DNA of 64,000 bases from Mucilaginibacter gossypiicola (GCF_900110105.1 NZ_FOCL01000001.1:806001-870000), one strand, 5' to 3'; positions 51,387 through 60,614 are shown, counted from the first letter of the stretch. Translations and numbers: made by a program. The notes: generated from the sequence alone by a model not told the origin.

Positions 51387-52706
51387 ATGCTCAAAAAGAT
51401 CAGGAAGTTTTTGGGGGCGCTGGGGCCAGGTATCGTGACCGGGGCCAGTGATGATGACCCTTCGGGTATAGCGACTTATTCGCAGGCCGGAGCTAAATAT
51501 GGTTTAACAACCTTATGGACTGTTATCATCACCTTCCCGTTAATGGCGGCAATTCAGGAAATGTGCGCCAGGATTGGCCTGATCACCTCAGCGGGTTTAA
51601 CGACTACGCTGAAGGCTCATTATGGCAAACCTGTTTTGTACCTGATGTTGATTTTTAGTGTACCTGCCATCATTCTGAACATCGGAGCGGATATTGCTGC
51701 AATGGGTGCTGTCGCTAATTTGCTTATTCCATCAGTGCCACCCATTTACTTCAGCATTGCTTTTACAGGTCTGTTGCTTTTTTTTATTGTTTATCTGCCA
51801 TACCAAAAGTTCGTTGCGGTATTAAAATACCTATGTCTTACCCTACTGCTTTACATAGCGGTACCGTTTTTTACAAAACCGGACTGGTGGCAGGTGCTTA
51901 AACAAACCGTCATACCGACTTTTCGTTGGGATAAAGATTTTATCGGCGTGCTGGTTGCGATATTGGGAACCACCATTTCACCATATCTCTTTTTCTGGCA
52001 GACGGCAATGGAAGCCGAGGACGTAAAAACTGTAAAACGGCAATTGATCGTTAACAAACGAAGGTTAACGCTGAGCGAGGCTCATCCAGATAATGGTGAG
52101 AAACGGGAGCGAAAATTACTTGGTTTGCTTATCCAAAAGATGAGCGTTGATGTTAACCTCGGCATGTTTTTGTCCAACCTGATCATGTTCTTCACCATCC
52201 TGGCAACAGGCACGGCGCTTTATTCGCATGGTGTAAGAAATATCGATACAGTCGAGCAAGCTGCAAAAGCATTAGCCCCTGTTGCCGGAAGGCTGTCGTA
52301 TCTGTTGTTTGCAGTAGGTATCATCGGTACAGGTTTTCTTGCTATTCCTGTGTTAAGTGGTTCGCTTTCCTATATCGTCACGGAAACTTTTGGTTTAAAA
52401 GGCAGCCTTGATAAGAAATTTCATCAGGCAAAAGCCTTTTATGTAATTCTGATTATTTCCGTGTTACTGGGTCTGGGTATTAATTATTTCGGTATCAACC
52501 CGGTAGATGCATTGCTATATACAGCCATACTTTATGGGGTTACTTGTCCCGTAATTATTGGAATTGTGCTGCACATCGCCAATAACAAAACAATCATGGG
52601 CGAGTACACGAATAAAACATTATCCAATGTCTTGGGAACACTCTGTTTGCTGGTGATGACAGCAGGAGCATTTTTTTTGATTTACCTCGAATTTTTTAGC
52701 AAATGA
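51387..52706 (+). CDS. Nramp-family divalent metal transporter, atypical DDDPSGI type
   Basis: A 439-aa polytopic transporter. I use the ATG at 51387 (MLKKIRKFLGALGPGIVTGA), one base after the ATPase stop; an in-frame ATG at 51261 lies inside that gene. The N-terminal motif is ASDDDPSGIATYSQAGAKYG, where typical Nramp has DPGN. The TM6 Met-His motif is absent (FFWQTAMEAEDVK there). This fits the broad, mostly uncharacterised DPSGI branch of the family, so substrate (Mn, Mg, other) is open. The stop overlaps the next start. Confidence 0.85.
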   Translation: MLKKIRKFLGALGPGIVTGASDDDPSGIATYSQAGAKYGLTTLWTVIITFPLMAAIQEMCARIGLITSAGLTTTLKAHYGKPVLYLMLIFSVPAIILNIGADIAAMGAVANLLIPSVPPIYFSIAFTGLLLFFIVYLPYQKFVAVLKYLCLTLLLYIAVPFFTKPDWWQVLKQTVIPTFRWDKDFIGVLVAILGTTISPYLFFWQTAMEAEDVKTVKRQLIVNKRRLTLSEAHPDNGEKRERKLLGLLIQKMSVDVNLGMFLSNLIMFFTILATGTALYSHGVRNIDTVEQAAKALAPVAGRLSYLLFAVGIIGTGFLAIPVLSGSLSYIVTETFGLKGSLDKKFHQAKAFYVILIISVLLGLGINYFGINPVDALLYTAILYGVTCPVIIGIVLHIANNKTIMGEYTNKTLSNVLGTLCLLVMTAGAFFLIYLEFFSK

Positions 52707-53383
52707 AGTTCAGTAAATATGATTCAAAAACATTTCAGATCGTTTGCTGGGCTACTATCGCAGCAATGAGCTGTTTTCTGATCGCTGTAATTTTTACGGT
52801 TTTTCATGTAAACCTTGGCGCAGTAAATGGCTGGTTGGAAACAACAGTACAGTATGTCAGATGGCAGCAGGTTCGGAGCATGGCACCTCATTTAATTAAT
52901 GTCCCCTACTGGATTCCGTATTGGTGCGCAATTATTCTCATGTTCCTCTACAAAGAACGCGTGCGATTTATGTTTTGGCTGAACAGGTTTTCCATGTTTG
53001 GATTGTTGCTTACGGCTGTTTTGCTTTTGTTTAACCAGGCTATGCGTTGGTTCTGGCCAGAATTATGCGGCAGGTCACTGAACTTTGCCCATCCCAAACC
53101 CTATGAAAGTTGTCAAATTCTCTTTGTTACCGGGTCGGTCGTAACAGGTATGTGCCTGTTGGCCTATTTCTGTTTGCGCAAACGGCATTGGATGGTAAAA
53201 GTGATGCTGACCCTATGCAGCCTCGGACTTAACCTGGCCGCGTTAATGGAAAGGAAATTTTTCCCATTACAATTATTAATTGCTTTAGCAATTGCCGCTG
53301 GAGCAGCGGGTATTACCTATGTGCGGATCAGCCTGGCCAGTGAAGAACAGTTTCCGGAACTATATAAGTATATAAAATTATGA
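52703..53383 (+). CDS. polytopic membrane protein of unknown family, 226 aa
   Basis: About six hydrophobic segments: FQIVCWATIAAMSCFLIAVI, YWIPYWCAIILMFLY, FGLLLTAVLLLFNQAM, GSVVTGMCLLAYFCL, MLTLCSLGLNLAAL and LLIALAIAAGAAGITYV. A His-rich linker (SMAPHLINVPYW, NFAHPKPYESC) lies between. Both ends overlap neighbouring genes by four bases (ATGA), so it is translationally coupled to Nramp and ZIP genes and is likely involved in metal handling. No family recognised. Confidence 0.7.
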   Translation: MKFSKYDSKTFQIVCWATIAAMSCFLIAVIFTVFHVNLGAVNGWLETTVQYVRWQQVRSMAPHLINVPYWIPYWCAIILMFLYKERVRFMFWLNRFSMFGLLLTAVLLLFNQAMRWFWPELCGRSLNFAHPKPYESCQILFVTGSVVTGMCLLAYFCLRKRHWMVKVMLTLCSLGLNLAALMERKFFPLQLLIALAIAAGAAGITYVRISLASEEQFPELYKYIKL

Positions 53384-54111
53384 GCCAATTAGAAAAAGAG
53401 ATCCTGTTTACCTTAATCCCAGTTGTTCTGCTAATCGCTGGGGGAATCCTGGGCATCTTCCGCACAGCCAGCAGTGCCTTTAAAAGTATGACGTTACATT
53501 TCGCGGCAGGTGTAGTTTTCTCGGTCGTAGCTGTAGAGTTGCTGCCGGATATGATCAAGATCCATGACCCGTTGCTGATCGTGGTTGGTTTCGTATTTGG
53601 TATTGCATCAATGCTGATCGTCAAGCAGGTAACTGAAAAAATGGAAGAAAAAGCGGCTAACAAAGATAAGACGGGCAAATTGCCATGGGCGGCACTTAGC
53701 GCTATCGGTATCGACTTGCTCATCGATGGGATCTTACTGGGTATCGGCTTTGCTGCCGGCCAAAAGGAAGGTACTTTGCTGGCATTCGCGCTGGCGCTGG
53801 AATGTTTTTCATTGGGTATTGCAGTCATTACCACCATTCAATCATCCGCAGTAAGCAGGGGTAAAATGTACCAGGTATTGATAGGCCTTGGAATTGTGTT
53901 TTTGATTGGCGCGGTAGCTGGCTTATTCCTGTTGCACAATGCTCCCGATAAGGTAATGGAATTTATCCTTTCGTTCGGAGCGGCGGCACTGATGTACCTG
54001 GTGACCGAGGAACTTTTAGTCGAGGCACATGAGGAAAAGGATTCGCCTTTTTATACGGCATTGTTCTTTGGAGGCTTCCTGATATTTCTAATTCTGGGCA
54101 TAATATTATAA
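53380..54111 (+). CDS. ZIP-family metal transporter
   Basis: A 243-aa polytopic protein with eight helices. The ZIP pore region reads ALSAIGIDLLIDGILLGIGF and FALALECFSLGIAVITTI, where canonical ZIPs have HNxxEG and HExxH; here His is replaced by Asp in DLLIDG and Glu-Cys in LECF. First helices LIAGGILGIFRTASSAF and FAAGVVFSVVAVELLPD are typical. Zinc or iron transport is inferred. It is the last metal gene of the block. Confidence 0.85.
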   Translation: MSQLEKEILFTLIPVVLLIAGGILGIFRTASSAFKSMTLHFAAGVVFSVVAVELLPDMIKIHDPLLIVVGFVFGIASMLIVKQVTEKMEEKAANKDKTGKLPWAALSAIGIDLLIDGILLGIGFAAGQKEGTLLAFALALECFSLGIAVITTIQSSAVSRGKMYQVLIGLGIVFLIGAVAGLFLLHNAPDKVMEFILSFGAAALMYLVTEELLVEAHEEKDSPFYTALFFGGFLIFLILGIIL

Positions 54112-54117
54112 AAACTA

Positions 54118-54297
54118 ATGGAACAAGATCAATCGAAAAACATGCAAACGCCACTGAAAGACCTGGAGCCTGAAGTAAAATCTAAAGCACTGGAGATTGA
54201 GGCGAATTTGAAAGAAAGCGACATCCCGGAAGGAAGTACCAGGGAGAAGGAGGCCGTTAAACAGGCCCAACAATGGTTTTTAGATTTGGAGGGGTAA
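54118..54297 (+). CDS. small acidic hypothetical protein, 59 aa
   Basis: A short reading frame starting 6 bp after the ZIP stop: begins MEQDQSKNMQTPLKDLEPEV and ends AQQWFLDLEG. The composition is charged and helical with no membrane segment. The next gene's ATG starts two bases after the stop (TAA ATATG region), supporting coupling. The neat fit between two coupled genes supports it as real. Confidence 0.6.
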   Translation: MEQDQSKNMQTPLKDLEPEVKSKALEIEANLKESDIPEGSTREKEAVKQAQQWFLDLEG

Positions 54298-54299
54298 AT

Positions 54300-54908
54300 A
54301 TGGATTTTCCGTTTAAAGTAACCCAGGATGCGGGTACATACCAATTCCTGCATATTAAAGTCAACCCGGATAACCGGGCTATAACGGATAGTAACCTGCA
54401 ATTGCAGGTTTACCTGACGCTGGCGCGCAGACTTTCACTGGGGCTGAACTGCTATGCCCTGGTTCCTTATTCACCAATCATTGTTGAGTTATGGCCCCAA
54501 TCTGTCAAGGTGAGTTACCGGTACCGGTTATTGGTAGATGATTTCAATGGAATGGGTATCGACCGAGGGTTTCAACCGGTTAATAATAACACACCTGAAA
54601 TGGCCCTTGTTGCCCTCAAAGATCTGAAGACCCTCCGTAGTATTTCGGAAGATAGCTTGGGTGAGTATGCCTCCGAGGTATCCATCTTCCTGTTACACCC
54701 GGGACGCTTATTAGCGCTTACTAACCTGTTACGGGCAGAGGTGGCACCTTTCATGCCGCGATTCCTTCAAAATAATGAATTATTCATCCATTTAACCTGC
54801 GGTAAGGCACAAGGATATTACGATGGAATTTTGATCCGGTCGTTAACCGATGTGAGCCAGCAAATTAATGGAGCAATTCAATTAACACAAACTGGCGATC
54901 TCCTATGA
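54300..54908 (+). CDS. hypothetical protein, 202 aa
   Basis: No recognised family. I use the ATG at 54300 (MDFPFKVTQDAGTYQFLHIK); an in-frame ATG 27 bases upstream lies inside the preceding small gene. The protein is soluble and mixed alpha/beta (LQVYLTLARRLSLGLNCYAL, then VKVSYRYRLLVDDFNGMGID). The stop overlaps the start of the M50 protease as ATGA. Possibly part of an envelope-stress set. Confidence 0.65.
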   Translation: MDFPFKVTQDAGTYQFLHIKVNPDNRAITDSNLQLQVYLTLARRLSLGLNCYALVPYSPIIVELWPQSVKVSYRYRLLVDDFNGMGIDRGFQPVNNNTPEMALVALKDLKTLRSISEDSLGEYASEVSIFLLHPGRLLALTNLLRAEVAPFMPRFLQNNELFIHLTCGKAQGYYDGILIRSLTDVSQQINGAIQLTQTGDLL

Positions 54909-56251
54909 ACATCCTGATCATGATCACGCAATTTCTGGCTGGGCTGAGCCTGCTCGTCTTCATCCACGAGCTGGGGCATTTTCTTGCGGCCAGAGCTTTC
55001 GGTATCAGGATCAAAAAGTTTTACCTTTTCTTCGATGCTTTCGATAAGCGATTGTATCGATACAATTATAAGGGAACGGAGTTTGGTATAGGCTGGCTGC
55101 CTGTTGGCGGCTACGTTCGGATGGCCGGAAGTCTTACAGCCGTGGATGAGGATGAGGCCGATGAAGATGCGGAGGTTCCACAAGGTCAGCGGTATGGAGA
55201 TAAACCAGTTTGGCAGCGCCTGATCGTTATGTCTGCCGGTATCGCAATGAACCTCTGTCTGGCGCTGATTATTTACTGCGGGATTTTTCTTTATTATGGC
55301 CGGAACCAGGTCACTGCTATTGGCCGGGATTTAATCATACTTCCTGGTGAGTTAGGGTTACAGGCCGGTTTACAGCCAGGCGATGAAGTTACATCGATCA
55401 ATGCCGACTCTTCTCTATATGAAGACGAGTTGCTGAGTACTCACCTGATGCGGGGTAATACTGTTTTATCCATTGTCCGTCATCAGGGCAAGGAAAAAAT
55501 ACACATGCACGTTGCCGTCTCGCCAAAGATCATGCAGCTTGTCGCAGATAAAGGGTTAACTCAATTTTTTTCGATAAAAGCAGGATTTCAGGTAGATTCT
55601 ATTTACACGAACATCGATCTGCGCCACAATCAGACTTTTAAAAAATCGCATATCGTCGCTCTTAATGGGGATTACGTACAATCATATAATGATTTTATCA
55701 TTCGATTAAAGGAGAATAAACAGCGACAGCTTTATCTGACGGTTATTCATGACGGCAAAACCAGTACTATGCTGGCCCATCAGGAGAAAGACGGCCATAT
55801 CGGCTTTAGCGTGGATAACAAACTGCCTCTGGTTAAACCCCAAAGGATTACATTAAGTCAATCCCTCTCCGCAGGGACTAATAAAGTTTGGAACACCATA
55901 TCTGAAAACTCCAGCGGATTAAGCCAACTGGTATCAGGTGAGGTAAAAGCCAACGAAGGACTTGTAGGACCCGTACGTATCGCCACACTTTTCAGCGGAA
56001 ATTTTGAACCCAAAAGGTTTTGGGAGCTTGTAGCACTTCTTTCCACTGCGCTTGCACTGTTCAATGTAATTCCGCTACCACCGATGGACGGCGGGATCTT
56101 GTTATTACTCATTTACGAGGGATTTACCCGTAAACCTGTCAGCCGGACATTTTGGGCCTTTTTCTCCCTCAGCGGATTAGTGATAATCCTTTTATTATCC
56201 GGCTATGTACTTTTTAATGACATCCGCACACTAAACACAATGCATCCATGA
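54905..56251 (+). CDS. M50-family site-2 metalloprotease (RseP-like)
   Basis: Intramembrane zinc protease of 448 aa. The active site is HELGH at 21-25 (LLVFIHELGHFLAARAFGIR), a PDZ-like domain lies in the middle (LGLQAGLQPGDEVTSINADS), and the C-terminal metal ligand Asp is in NVIPLPPMDGGILLLLI. A charged loop VDEDEADEDAEVP follows the first TM pair. RseP-type proteases release anti-sigma factors or cut envelope proteins. It is coupled to the hypothetical gene upstream and the HD gene downstream. Confidence 0.92.
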   Translation: MNILIMITQFLAGLSLLVFIHELGHFLAARAFGIRIKKFYLFFDAFDKRLYRYNYKGTEFGIGWLPVGGYVRMAGSLTAVDEDEADEDAEVPQGQRYGDKPVWQRLIVMSAGIAMNLCLALIIYCGIFLYYGRNQVTAIGRDLIILPGELGLQAGLQPGDEVTSINADSSLYEDELLSTHLMRGNTVLSIVRHQGKEKIHMHVAVSPKIMQLVADKGLTQFFSIKAGFQVDSIYTNIDLRHNQTFKKSHIVALNGDYVQSYNDFIIRLKENKQRQLYLTVIHDGKTSTMLAHQEKDGHIGFSVDNKLPLVKPQRITLSQSLSAGTNKVWNTISENSSGLSQLVSGEVKANEGLVGPVRIATLFSGNFEPKRFWELVALLSTALALFNVIPLPPMDGGILLLLIYEGFTRKPVSRTFWAFFSLSGLVIILLLSGYVLFNDIRTLNTMHP

Positions 56252-56877
56252 ATGAACTCATCAAAAAAACTGAAGAATATATAATCAATCTTTTAGGACA
56301 AAAGCTGGCTGTCGGCATGGTCTATCATAATCTCGATCATACCCAGCTGATGGTAGCTGCAGTAAATGACCTATGCACCGAAATGCACCTCAATGAATGG
56401 GAACAGGAAATATTAATGGTTTCGGCCTGGTTTCATGATAGCGGATATTGTTATACCTATCAGGGGCATGAAGCAATTAGCATGACAATTGCCGGTGATT
56501 TTCTGCGGAGTATGGGCAAAAAAGATTTGTTCATTAACCCGGTTAATGAATGTATACGGGCCACACAGATGCCACAAGAGCCTAAAACCCATTTCCAGGC
56601 GATTATGTGTGATGCAGACATGCGTCATCTGGCACTCCCTGATTTTGCGATTCATTCTGAACGCCTCCGAATGGAATGGGCGAATGTATTAGATAAAGAA
56701 TATAGCAATTCGGATTGGGTTCGTCAAAATCTGCAATTCTTGAGCGATCATACCTATTTTACCGCTCACGCGAAGAAGCATTGGGAACCTGTAAAACAAA
56801 GGAATATCAGTCAATTAAAATCATGGCTTACAGACCAGGTACAAAACGACTTTTCCGATGGAGATCAATCAAATTAA
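56248..56877 (+). CDS. HD-domain metal-dependent phosphohydrolase
   Basis: A 209-aa protein of the HD/PDEase superfamily. The motifs are MVYHNLDHTQLM (first His), SAWFHDSGYCYTYQGHEAIS (HD pair and further His), and CDADMRHLALPDF (distal Asp). Substrate unknown; nucleotides or phosphodiesters are usual. Start overlaps the protease stop by four bases; the next gene overlaps its end by 20 bases. Confidence 0.88.
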   Translation: MNELIKKTEEYIINLLGQKLAVGMVYHNLDHTQLMVAAVNDLCTEMHLNEWEQEILMVSAWFHDSGYCYTYQGHEAISMTIAGDFLRSMGKKDLFINPVNECIRATQMPQEPKTHFQAIMCDADMRHLALPDFAIHSERLRMEWANVLDKEYSNSDWVRQNLQFLSDHTYFTAHAKKHWEPVKQRNISQLKSWLTDQVQNDFSDGDQSN

Positions 56878-57472
56878 ATCAAGCAACGTTTGCCAAACTG
56901 TATTAATGTTCCTCCTCATTGTGTTTTTAGGAGTCCATCCTTTGCTGGCGCAACCCCTAACGTCCAAAAAAGCATTGCCGGACTACCTGACACAAATTCA
57001 GCGAACAGCAGATTCGGTGCTGAAATTTTCACCCAACAACGCACGTAGCTACTACATTAAAATCACCCGATCCATTTATGACCGGGCTTTAAAGATTACG
57101 ATGACGGAATCGGCAATACAGAGCGGTACAGGAAATTCAGGATTTACGCGAGCTATGGTTCAATTACAATACCAGCTTCGGGCGGATCTTTTTCCTTCGT
57201 CCTGCAAACAAACTGCCACCCCAATACCCGATTTGTTTCAGCGGACCGTTGATGCTGCAATGCGAAATTTTAGTAGGTATCAGCAACCCAAAGGTTTGGA
57301 TCGGGAAAGATTGTACCTGTGGGTGATGATTCAGGTATTTGAAAACTTGAATCAGATCAATGCCGGTTTTTTGCAGGTAGGTCTCTCAACTAAAGAAAAA
57401 GACCAGGTATGGCAGCGTCTAAAGATGCAGCAGCAAATGATCGTACAGTTGAAATCAAAATATGAAAGATAA
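56858..57472 (+). CDS. exported hypothetical protein, 204 aa
   Basis: Signal peptide about 12-31 (QTVLMFLLIVFLGVHPLLAQ), then a mostly helical soluble domain (PDYLTQIQRTADSVLKFSPN and KDQVWQRLKMQQQMIVQLKS). No recognised family. The ATG at 56858 lies inside the HD gene's last codons, a 20-base overlap that suggests translational coupling. Probably a periplasmic partner of the beta-barrel gene downstream. Confidence 0.65.
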   Translation: MEINQIKSSNVCQTVLMFLLIVFLGVHPLLAQPLTSKKALPDYLTQIQRTADSVLKFSPNNARSYYIKITRSIYDRALKITMTESAIQSGTGNSGFTRAMVQLQYQLRADLFPSSCKQTATPIPDLFQRTVDAAMRNFSRYQQPKGLDRERLYLWVMIQVFENLNQINAGFLQVGLSTKEKDQVWQRLKMQQQMIVQLKSKYER

Positions 57473-57483
57473 TACCACCGTCA

Positions 57484-58149
57484 ATGGTAACACATACGTT
57501 TAGAGCTCAGGCAGATCCCCGGAACCCCATAGCCAGGCTATGGGGCGGGGTAAGCCCATTTATTTTGCTCGTGTTCCTTGGCTTTTCTTTAAATGCCCAG
57601 GCGCAAGCCAATGATCATACAAAATATCCCGCAAAACATCAATCAGTAGATACTTTACGGGAAGAACGTTTCCGTATTTCCTATGCTTTAAATGCATTTC
57701 CGGTTAGAACAACAATGAAGTCTGACGGCCGCCTATCGTGGATTAATTACGGCTTGCAGTTCGGCGTTTCTGTGCGGTTACACCGGGAATGTTTTTTGCA
57801 AGCAGAAGCTGCAAAGAATTTTGGGACGAATAATACCTATTATAGGCAGTACGGTCTGCATTTAGCCTATGATATTCATAACAAGCGAGCGCCTGATGCA
57901 TTGATTTTAACACCATACCTGGGTGTCAATTTCTTCAGATTCCATCAGCCTGCTAAAGCATTAAAAGGAAGCTCTAATTACCTGATTGGCGGTTTGAATT
58001 ATAACCTGTCATTAAGCAACCGCTTATCCCTTTATGCTTCTACCGGCCTTAGTGATCTTAAATTGCGAGGAGACCAATTATTATACCCTACCAATCTTTC
58101 AGCGGCCATCGGGATGACGATTAAATTATTACCACATCAATTAAAATAA
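57484..58149 (+). CDS. outer-membrane beta-barrel-like protein, 221 aa
   Basis: A late signal segment (ILLVFLGFSLNAQAQ near 30-41) after an unusually long N-terminal extension, then alternating aromatic strands: NYGLQFGVSVRLHRECFLQA, YYRQYGLHLAYDIH, ALILTPYLGVNFFRF, GGLNYNLSLSNRLSLYAS. This is an 8-strand barrel-like pattern. Start could be a later codon than 57484, but none is an ATG near the signal. No transfer function is evident; it is coupled to DUF1345 by a one-base overlap. Confidence 0.65.
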   Translation: MVTHTFRAQADPRNPIARLWGGVSPFILLVFLGFSLNAQAQANDHTKYPAKHQSVDTLREERFRISYALNAFPVRTTMKSDGRLSWINYGLQFGVSVRLHRECFLQAEAAKNFGTNNTYYRQYGLHLAYDIHNKRAPDALILTPYLGVNFFRFHQPAKALKGSSNYLIGGLNYNLSLSNRLSLYASTGLSDLKLRGDQLLYPTNLSAAIGMTIKLLPHQLK

Positions 58150-58838
58150 TGACCAAACCAATAAAATTAAATATTACCCGGCTCGATGCCCACCATAAAT
58201 TATATGTAGCGCTGACTTTGGCAGCAATATGCTGGATTGCTGTTCGTGGGGCAGTATCCATCTCGAACCAGTACTTATTAACCTGGCTGACATATTCGCT
58301 GGTATCACTGACACTTTCTGCGTTGACGATCTTTAAAGTTCACCCGTCTACCATGCACCATGATGCACATGCCCAGGATTCGAGTAAAACCCTCGTTTTC
58401 CTATTTGCCATATTTGCATCTGTAGCGAGTTTATTTGCCATTGTATTATTATTAAAAAATGGTACAGAGAACGATCTGCGACAACTAACCTTTCATGTGC
58501 TTTTGTCATTAGCCTGCGTTGTTACTTCGTGGATATTAGTTCACACCATTTTTACTTTTCGTTATGCCCACTTTTACTACTGTGATGTAGAAGATGGTTC
58601 GGACAACAAAGCATTTAAGCCAGGAGGTTTAGAGTTTCCGAATGAGCCAAAACCTGATTATCTGGATTTTGCCTATTTCTCTTTTGTGATCGGTATGACT
58701 TTCCAGGTATCTGATGTACAAGTAACTTCCCGGCGTATTCGCCGGCTTGCCCTTTTGCACGGGTTACTGGCATTTTCCTTTAACACAATTATTGTAGCGC
58801 TGAGTATTAATGTTATCGCAGGCATTGTTCAAAAATAA
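58149..58838 (+). CDS. DUF1345-family membrane protein
   Basis: A 229-aa inner-membrane protein with five to six helices (LYVALTLAAICWIAVRGAVS, LVFLFAIFASVASLFAIVLL, VLLSLACVVTSWILVHTIFT, LALLHGLLAFSFNTIIVAL). The DUF1345 hallmark is HTIFTFRYAHFYYCD followed by an acidic patch and LDFAYFSFVIGMTFQVSDVQ. Function unproven. It is coupled to the beta-barrel gene and followed by the SIS gene after 20 bp. Confidence 0.9.
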   Translation: MTKPIKLNITRLDAHHKLYVALTLAAICWIAVRGAVSISNQYLLTWLTYSLVSLTLSALTIFKVHPSTMHHDAHAQDSSKTLVFLFAIFASVASLFAIVLLLKNGTENDLRQLTFHVLLSLACVVTSWILVHTIFTFRYAHFYYCDVEDGSDNKAFKPGGLEFPNEPKPDYLDFAYFSFVIGMTFQVSDVQVTSRRIRRLALLHGLLAFSFNTIIVALSINVIAGIVQK

Positions 58839-58858
58839 CCACCAAATAAAGCTTACTT

Positions 58859-59446
58859 ATGGAAAATCACCAACACATGAAGGCCGAAATTCAGGAACAC
58901 CTGGAGGCGGCTGCAACGCTAAAAGATCCTGAGTTTTTAAATAAGCTTGAAAAAGCTGCGGAATTGATTATTGAAACCATTAAGAACGGAAAAAAATTAC
59001 TGCTCTTTGGTAATGGAGGTAGCGCAAGCGATGCACAACATATCGCGGCTGAATTCACGGGACGCTATGTAAAAGAGCGGCGGGGTTTACCTGCAATCGC
59101 TTTGACTACCGATACATCAGCTCTAACCGCGATAGGTAATGATTATGGTTTCCCGGCAGTTTTCTCCAGGCAAGTTGAAGCACTGGCGCAGCCCGGTGAT
59201 TTAGTGATAGGAATTTCAACAAGCGGGAATAGCGAGAATGTTGTTTCTGGTTTATTAGAAGCCAAGAACCGGGGATGCCGCTTGATAGGTCTTTCGGGTG
59301 CCAACGGTGGCATGATATCCGTTGTTTGTGATATTACCTTAAATGTAAATAGCGATATTACTGCCAGGGTACAGGAGATGCATATATTGATCGGTCATCT
59401 TTTATGCAGCGCTGTTGACCGGATATTTGCTTCGGGTGAAAAATAA
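58859..59446 (+). CDS. GmhA-like SIS-domain phosphoheptose isomerase
   Basis: A 195-aa SIS protein. The signature region is [40 protein letters not shown], then [20 protein letters not shown], with the GmhA-type extension [10 protein letters not shown]. GmhA converts sedoheptulose 7-phosphate to D-glycero-D-manno-heptose 7-phosphate, an LPS/S-layer precursor. Finding this enzyme as cargo without other heptose genes is odd; it may act on a different sugar phosphate. Confidence 0.88.
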   Translation: MENHQHMKAEIQEHLEAAATLKDPEFLNKLEKAAELIIETIKNGKKLLLFGNGGSASDAQHIAAEFTGRYVKERRGLPAIALTTDTSALTAIGNDYGFPAVFSRQVEALAQPGDLVIGISTSGNSENVVSGLLEAKNRGCRLIGLSGANGGMISVVCDITLNVNSDITARVQEMHILIGHLLCSAVDRIFASGEK

Positions 59447-59490
59447 TTATTGTTAAATTACTTTCAATTTAATTAAAACTTTAATCTACC

Positions 59491-60381
59491 ATGCTATTAA
59501 AAAAAAGAATCTCGATCACCTATTTTTTGAACCTGATCAAATATGACATCATTGCTGTTGCCGCTTATGCGATTTTGGCTGGCACCTTCGATCATTACTG
59601 GTTATTGAAAGAAGTTTCTATTCCACTGGCCGTCTCTGCCTTTGTGGGAACCTTATTATCATTGCTACTTGCATTCCGTACGTCTCAATCATATCAGTTA
59701 TGGTGGGAAGCGAGAATAATATGGGGAGGTATAGTAAATGATAGCCGCACACTGATCAGGCAGGCAAAACAATTTTTTCCTAAAACCAAAGATGGTGAAG
59801 AATTGGTGGCAAAACTTGCAGAGCAACAAATATTATGGTGTTTTGCACTGACTGAAAATCTTCGGAAAGTCCCCTTTACCGGACCAGTGGCTGAATATGT
59901 AACGGTTAACCAGGTTAAAACGAATAACCTGCCAAATCATTTGCTGGATAAACATGCTGATTTGTTGGCTAATGCATCTGAAAAGTTCAACATTAATGCC
60001 AATAAGCAAGTTCAAATTGATTCGACCATAGCACGACTATGTGATGGAATGGGTAAATGTGAAAGACTTAAAAATACTGTTTTCCCGAGATCCTATAGCG
60101 TAATGATCCATTTTCTAATTTATGTGCTCATGACTTTGCTTCCATTCGGACTTGAGGATAAATCAAAATTTATAGAGATCTGTCTCACTTTTGCCATTCC
60201 AGTATTATTCATTGCCATCGAACGTACTGCGATCCTTATGCAGGACCCTTTTGAAAATAAACCGACCGATACCCCAATGACAACGTTGAGCAGAACTATT
60301 GAGGGCAATTTGCGGGAAATGATTGGAAAACCTGCTGCTCCTGTTCAACCGTCACAGCCGGAAATTTATTACATCATGTAA
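59491..60381 (+). CDS. bestrophin-like (UPF0187) anion channel
   Basis: A 296-aa protein of the bacterial bestrophin family. The hallmark is LLAFRTSQSYQLWWEARIIW then GGIVNDSRTLIRQAKQF. Helices AYAILAGTFDHYWLL region, AFVGTLLSLLLAFRT and FLIYVLMTLLPFGLED are the four-helix core. The family conducts cations or anions across the inner membrane as a pentamer. It starts 44 bp after the SIS gene and is followed by a tiny gene. Confidence 0.9.
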   Translation: MLLKKRISITYFLNLIKYDIIAVAAYAILAGTFDHYWLLKEVSIPLAVSAFVGTLLSLLLAFRTSQSYQLWWEARIIWGGIVNDSRTLIRQAKQFFPKTKDGEELVAKLAEQQILWCFALTENLRKVPFTGPVAEYVTVNQVKTNNLPNHLLDKHADLLANASEKFNINANKQVQIDSTIARLCDGMGKCERLKNTVFPRSYSVMIHFLIYVLMTLLPFGLEDKSKFIEICLTFAIPVLFIAIERTAILMQDPFENKPTDTPMTTLSRTIEGNLREMIGKPAAPVQPSQPEIYYIM

Positions 60382-60449
60382 TATAAATATTTCCTGAAAT
60401 TTAATTAGAAACCATTGAATTCTACTGGAAGAACCTTGGCTTATCGTTA

Positions 60450-60614
60450 ATGAGAAAAAAGAAAAGGAAAAGAATAAAAACTTATAATGAGTCAAAAAAA
60501 TTAGGTGAGCAACATGGCCTGACCATAAGAAGGATCAAAAAGAAAAAGTCCCAAGATCCATTATGGCAAAGGATAACAGTTTGTTTTTTGGTAACTATCC
60601 TTCTGCTATTTTAA
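60450..60614 (+). CDS. tiny basic single-pass membrane protein, 54 aa
   Basis: Short reading frame starting at ATG 60450: a very basic N-half (MRKKKRKRIKTYNES, TIRRIKKKKSQDPLWQRI) followed by a hydrophobic C-end (TVCFLVTILLLF). It shares KKKKS-xx-PLWxRI and a single helix with the 63-aa gene at 43450. Both lie at opposite ends of the same co-directional block. No known family. Confidence 0.5.
   Translation: MRKKKRKRIKTYNESKKLGEQHGLTIRRIKKKKSQDPLWQRITVCFLVTILLLF

Noticed and set aside
57484..58149. TraO outer-membrane transfer protein
   Set aside because: It is barrel-like but lacks TraO features I know and lies outside the tra operon on the opposite strand.
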